Source: an uncultured Solobacterium sp.
Lineage (GTDB): Bacteria > Bacillota_I > Bacilli_A > Erysipelotrichales > Erysipelotrichaceae
Length of the DNA: 7,469 bases
Assembly: GCA_937910655.1 (NCBI GenBank)
Contig: CALEMV010000386.1
Location: 1 to 7,469 of the forward strand
Direction: 5' to 3'
Shown one piece after another: positions 5,976 to 7,469 of the stretch. The notes under the pieces were generated by a model. The model saw nothing but the letters and a program-made list of their open reading frames with translations, searched no databases and was not told the DNA's origin. Numbering within the stretch: the first letter of the stretch is position 1; each line of letters begins with the position of its first letter. A program made the translations under genes and the position numbers.

Positions 5976-7469
5976 TTGGAAAACCACCGCCTATTTCTAT
6001 CTCTCGTGTAACGCTTAAAAGGTTAAATGGATAAGGTTTTTCGTGAAGAATACATACAGATGCATCAGTTGAATACACTCCATCGAATTTTGGCAATATA
6101 CATACCTTATCACCGCTATATAATTTGAGTGGCGGTAATGAAATATCATCCATATGGTTGAAGTTTCTTCCGATTTTGCCACCGAATGAATTTAAGATGT
6201 TTATCGATAACCTACTCATTGTTAACACACGGCCTTGTAATGTGCCATCTTGTATTTGCATTTCGATGCTCGGAATACGTAATCGTGTAGTGTAGTTAAT
6301 ACCAACGGCTACGCTTTGTGCCTTACCATCGATATTAATAATCGCCGTAGGTGGTACTTCCTTAATTGGCCGTTCCCTACCATTAACTACAATCTGCACA
6401 TCCTCACCAATCAGATGAGGTACTGTGATAGTGCTGATATTCTCTGTACTTGTTTGTCTAATGTAACAATCCATATACACGTTATTATTATCAGCGTTAT
6501 ACATTGGCTCAAATCGTTCTATGCACATCACTGTACCGCTTTTGAAATCACGCTCAACGATTACATACAAACTATCTTGTTCGCCCTCTGCCACACTCTC
6601 AGCGTATTTGTATTTGCCTTTTGTGGTGAAGTGCGACCATGCGTATACCTTTTGTTCTGGTATGTAAGTTAGACAATCGATATTGCCATCATCTGTAACG
6701 TAGCAAACAATACTATCTGGATCTTGTGCATAAGCACTTGTGATAAAGTTACGATACTTTGTTAAATGCTTAACGAATAGAGTTAAGTCAGCCCCTGTGT
6801 AGTTATCGCTTTCATAGGAATATCCTAAATCACGCACTACGCATCCTCTAGCCTGTACATATACGCATCTATTCCCTATATATTGTGGCTCACATTCAGA
6901 TGCACCACGTTGGGTTTGTGTGCGTAGATTGCAGTTAGTCGGTGTGATAGTTTTAGAACCATCAATTATCCATTCGTTACCACTGGTTAAAATCAATAGG
7001 TCGTTAGCAGGTATCAAATGTCGAATGTCATACATTTTTCTGTTAATTACAGGTAGTGTGATTGCACTATCATCTGTAATCGTACCGCCTACCTTTTCTA
7101 CACCAAAGTTTGAATAATCACCTGTGCGACTGAACCATATGTAGTTAGGATATTGATTACTAGATGCTAGGATAAACCTATCTTGATAAAACGTACATAC
7201 ACGAGGATAACCAAGGCCTTTACCCCATTGTCCAAATCTGAATTTAGAGGTGGCTTCGTTATCTACAACGCTATTCAATACATTTACTTTAACGTGCTTA
7301 CTATCAACAAATTCTTTAATTTCAACTACACCATAATTAGAATGTGGCAAGAATGATAGGTCTACATTAACGCTACCGCCTTTTAAATCAGATACAACTT
7401 TCAATTTAGCACTAGGTATAACCTTGCCTGTGTCGGTTACGTTGTAGTCATTGTTGGATGTATATACCC
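5959..7469 (-). CDS. Tail nozzle / tail tubular protein B-like (T7 gp12 type), N-terminus outside window
   Basis: The frame is open from the right edge to a TGA at 5959-5961, giving 502 complete codons. No start is needed in the window: the in-frame TTG at 7402-7404 is internal, because 21 more sense codons precede it. About 80 to 120 residues into the visible part comes the family signature: WGKGLGYPR, then FYQDRFILASSNQYP, IWFSRTGDYSNF. The C-terminal end has the usual pattern too: a GRVLTMSRLSINILNSFGG strand region, then a 'GDKVCILP...VCILHEKPYPFNLLSV' region and a final EIEIGGG. These are typical of beta-rich podovirus nozzle proteins related to T7 gp12, which form the distal tail tube and hold the DNA in until ejection. 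The position just before gp13- and gp14-like genes supports this. Full family members are usually about 600-800 residues, so roughly 100-300 N-terminal residues are missing. The role is inferred from family and synteny. A generic tail or stabilisation protein annotation would also be reasonable. Confidence 0.78.
   Translation of the reverse strand, partial: VYTSNNDYNVTDTGKVIPSAKLKVVSDLKGGSVNVDLSFLPHSNYGVVEIKEFVDSKHVKVNVLNSVVDNEATSKFRFGQWGKGLGYPRVCTFYQDRFILASSNQYPNYIWFSRTGDYSNFGVEKVGGTITDDSAITLPVINRKMYDIRHLIPANDLLILTSGNEWIIDGSKTITPTNCNLRTQTQRGASECEPQYIGNRCVYVQARGCVVRDLGYSYESDNYTGADLTLFVKHLTKYRNFITSAYAQDPDSIVCYVTDDGNIDCLTYIPEQKVYAWSHFTTKGKYKYAESVAEGEQDSLYVIVERDFKSGTVMCIERFEPMYNADNNNVYMDCYIRQTSTENISTITVPHLIGEDVQIVVNGRERPIKEVPPTAIINIDGKAQSVAVGINYTTRLRIPSIEMQIQDGTLQGRVLTMSRLSINILNSFGGKIGRNFNHMDDISLPPLKLYSGDKVCILPKFDGVYSTDASVCILHEKPYPFNLLSVTREIEIGGGFPNVTGL
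5985..5992 (-). promoter_or_regulatory. Ribosome binding site deciding the gp13-like start
   Basis: On the minus strand AGGCGGTG (one mismatch to AGGAGGTG) ends 9 bases before the ATG at 5973-5975. It covers the alternative GTG at 5985-5987, so it cannot serve that codon. It lies inside the end of the nozzle gene. Confidence 0.7.

Noticed and set aside
5985..5987. GTG start giving a 166-residue gp13-like protein
   Set aside because: The good ribosome site AGGCGGTG overlaps this codon and is correctly spaced for the ATG at 5973-5975.
6316..7117. Plus-strand open frames opposite the nozzle gene (6316-6672 and 6920-7117)
   Set aside because: They are antisense to a gene with clear nozzle-family motifs, and their products look like random translation.
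7402..7404. TTG as start codon of the nozzle gene
   Set aside because: The frame continues upstream for 21 sense codons to the window edge, and the signature region would sit unusually near the N-terminus. The true start lies outside the window.
1..7469. Stop-codon reassignment, as in some gut phages
   Set aside because: No in-frame stop interrupts the genes. TGA and TAA end them and Trp is read from TGG. Four stops are too few to say anything about TAG, but nothing requires recoding.

Overview
The window is a stretch of phage (or prophage) virion genes. Every supported gene reads leftwards on the minus strand, and both ends of the window cut through a gene. Read in transcription order (right to left), the layout is: a tail-nozzle protein of the T7 gp12 type with its N-terminus missing (5959-7469), a T7 gp13-like protein (5487-5975), a gp14-like internal virion protein (4841-5494), a 730-residue protein in the gp15 position that carries an NlpC/P60 peptidoglycan endopeptidase domain (2652-4844), and a very large gp16-like protein whose C-terminus lies off the left edge (1-2639, at least 879 residues). 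This matches the T7 order 12-13-14-15-16: the tail nozzle followed by the DNA-ejection (ejectosome) proteins. The phage is therefore most likely a short-tailed podovirus.

The gene packing is extreme. The genes overlap by 17, 8 and 4 bases, and the only non-coding gap is 12 bases (2640-2651). Each internal gene has a Shine-Dalgarno sequence inside or at the end of the gene before it. I saw no promoter, terminator, tRNA, CRISPR array or mobile element, so the block looks like part of one late transcript that starts to the right of the window. The two longest partial genes have no stop up to the window edges, and the left one has no stop in 879 codons.

How the proteins probably work together (inferred from T7): the nozzle closes the tail tip. 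The gp14-, gp15- and gp16-like proteins are stored in the capsid and ejected ahead of the DNA to build a conduit across the cell envelope. The peptidoglycan-cutting activity opens the wall locally. The gp13-like protein is expected to help assembly. The unusual point is the wall-cutting module: T7 has a lytic transglycosylase at the N-terminus of gp16, whereas here a Cys-His-Gln cysteine peptidase lies in the middle of the gp15-position protein and the gp16-like N-terminus shows no transglycosylase that I recognise.

Host: an ejectosome suggests an envelope with two membranes. The AT-rich composition (roughly 40% GC by eye, not counted) with strong AGGAG-type ribosome sites would fit a diderm Firmicute such as a Veillonella relative. 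That host guess is weak. The standard genetic code is sufficient: the four visible stops are TGA, TAA, TGA and TAA.
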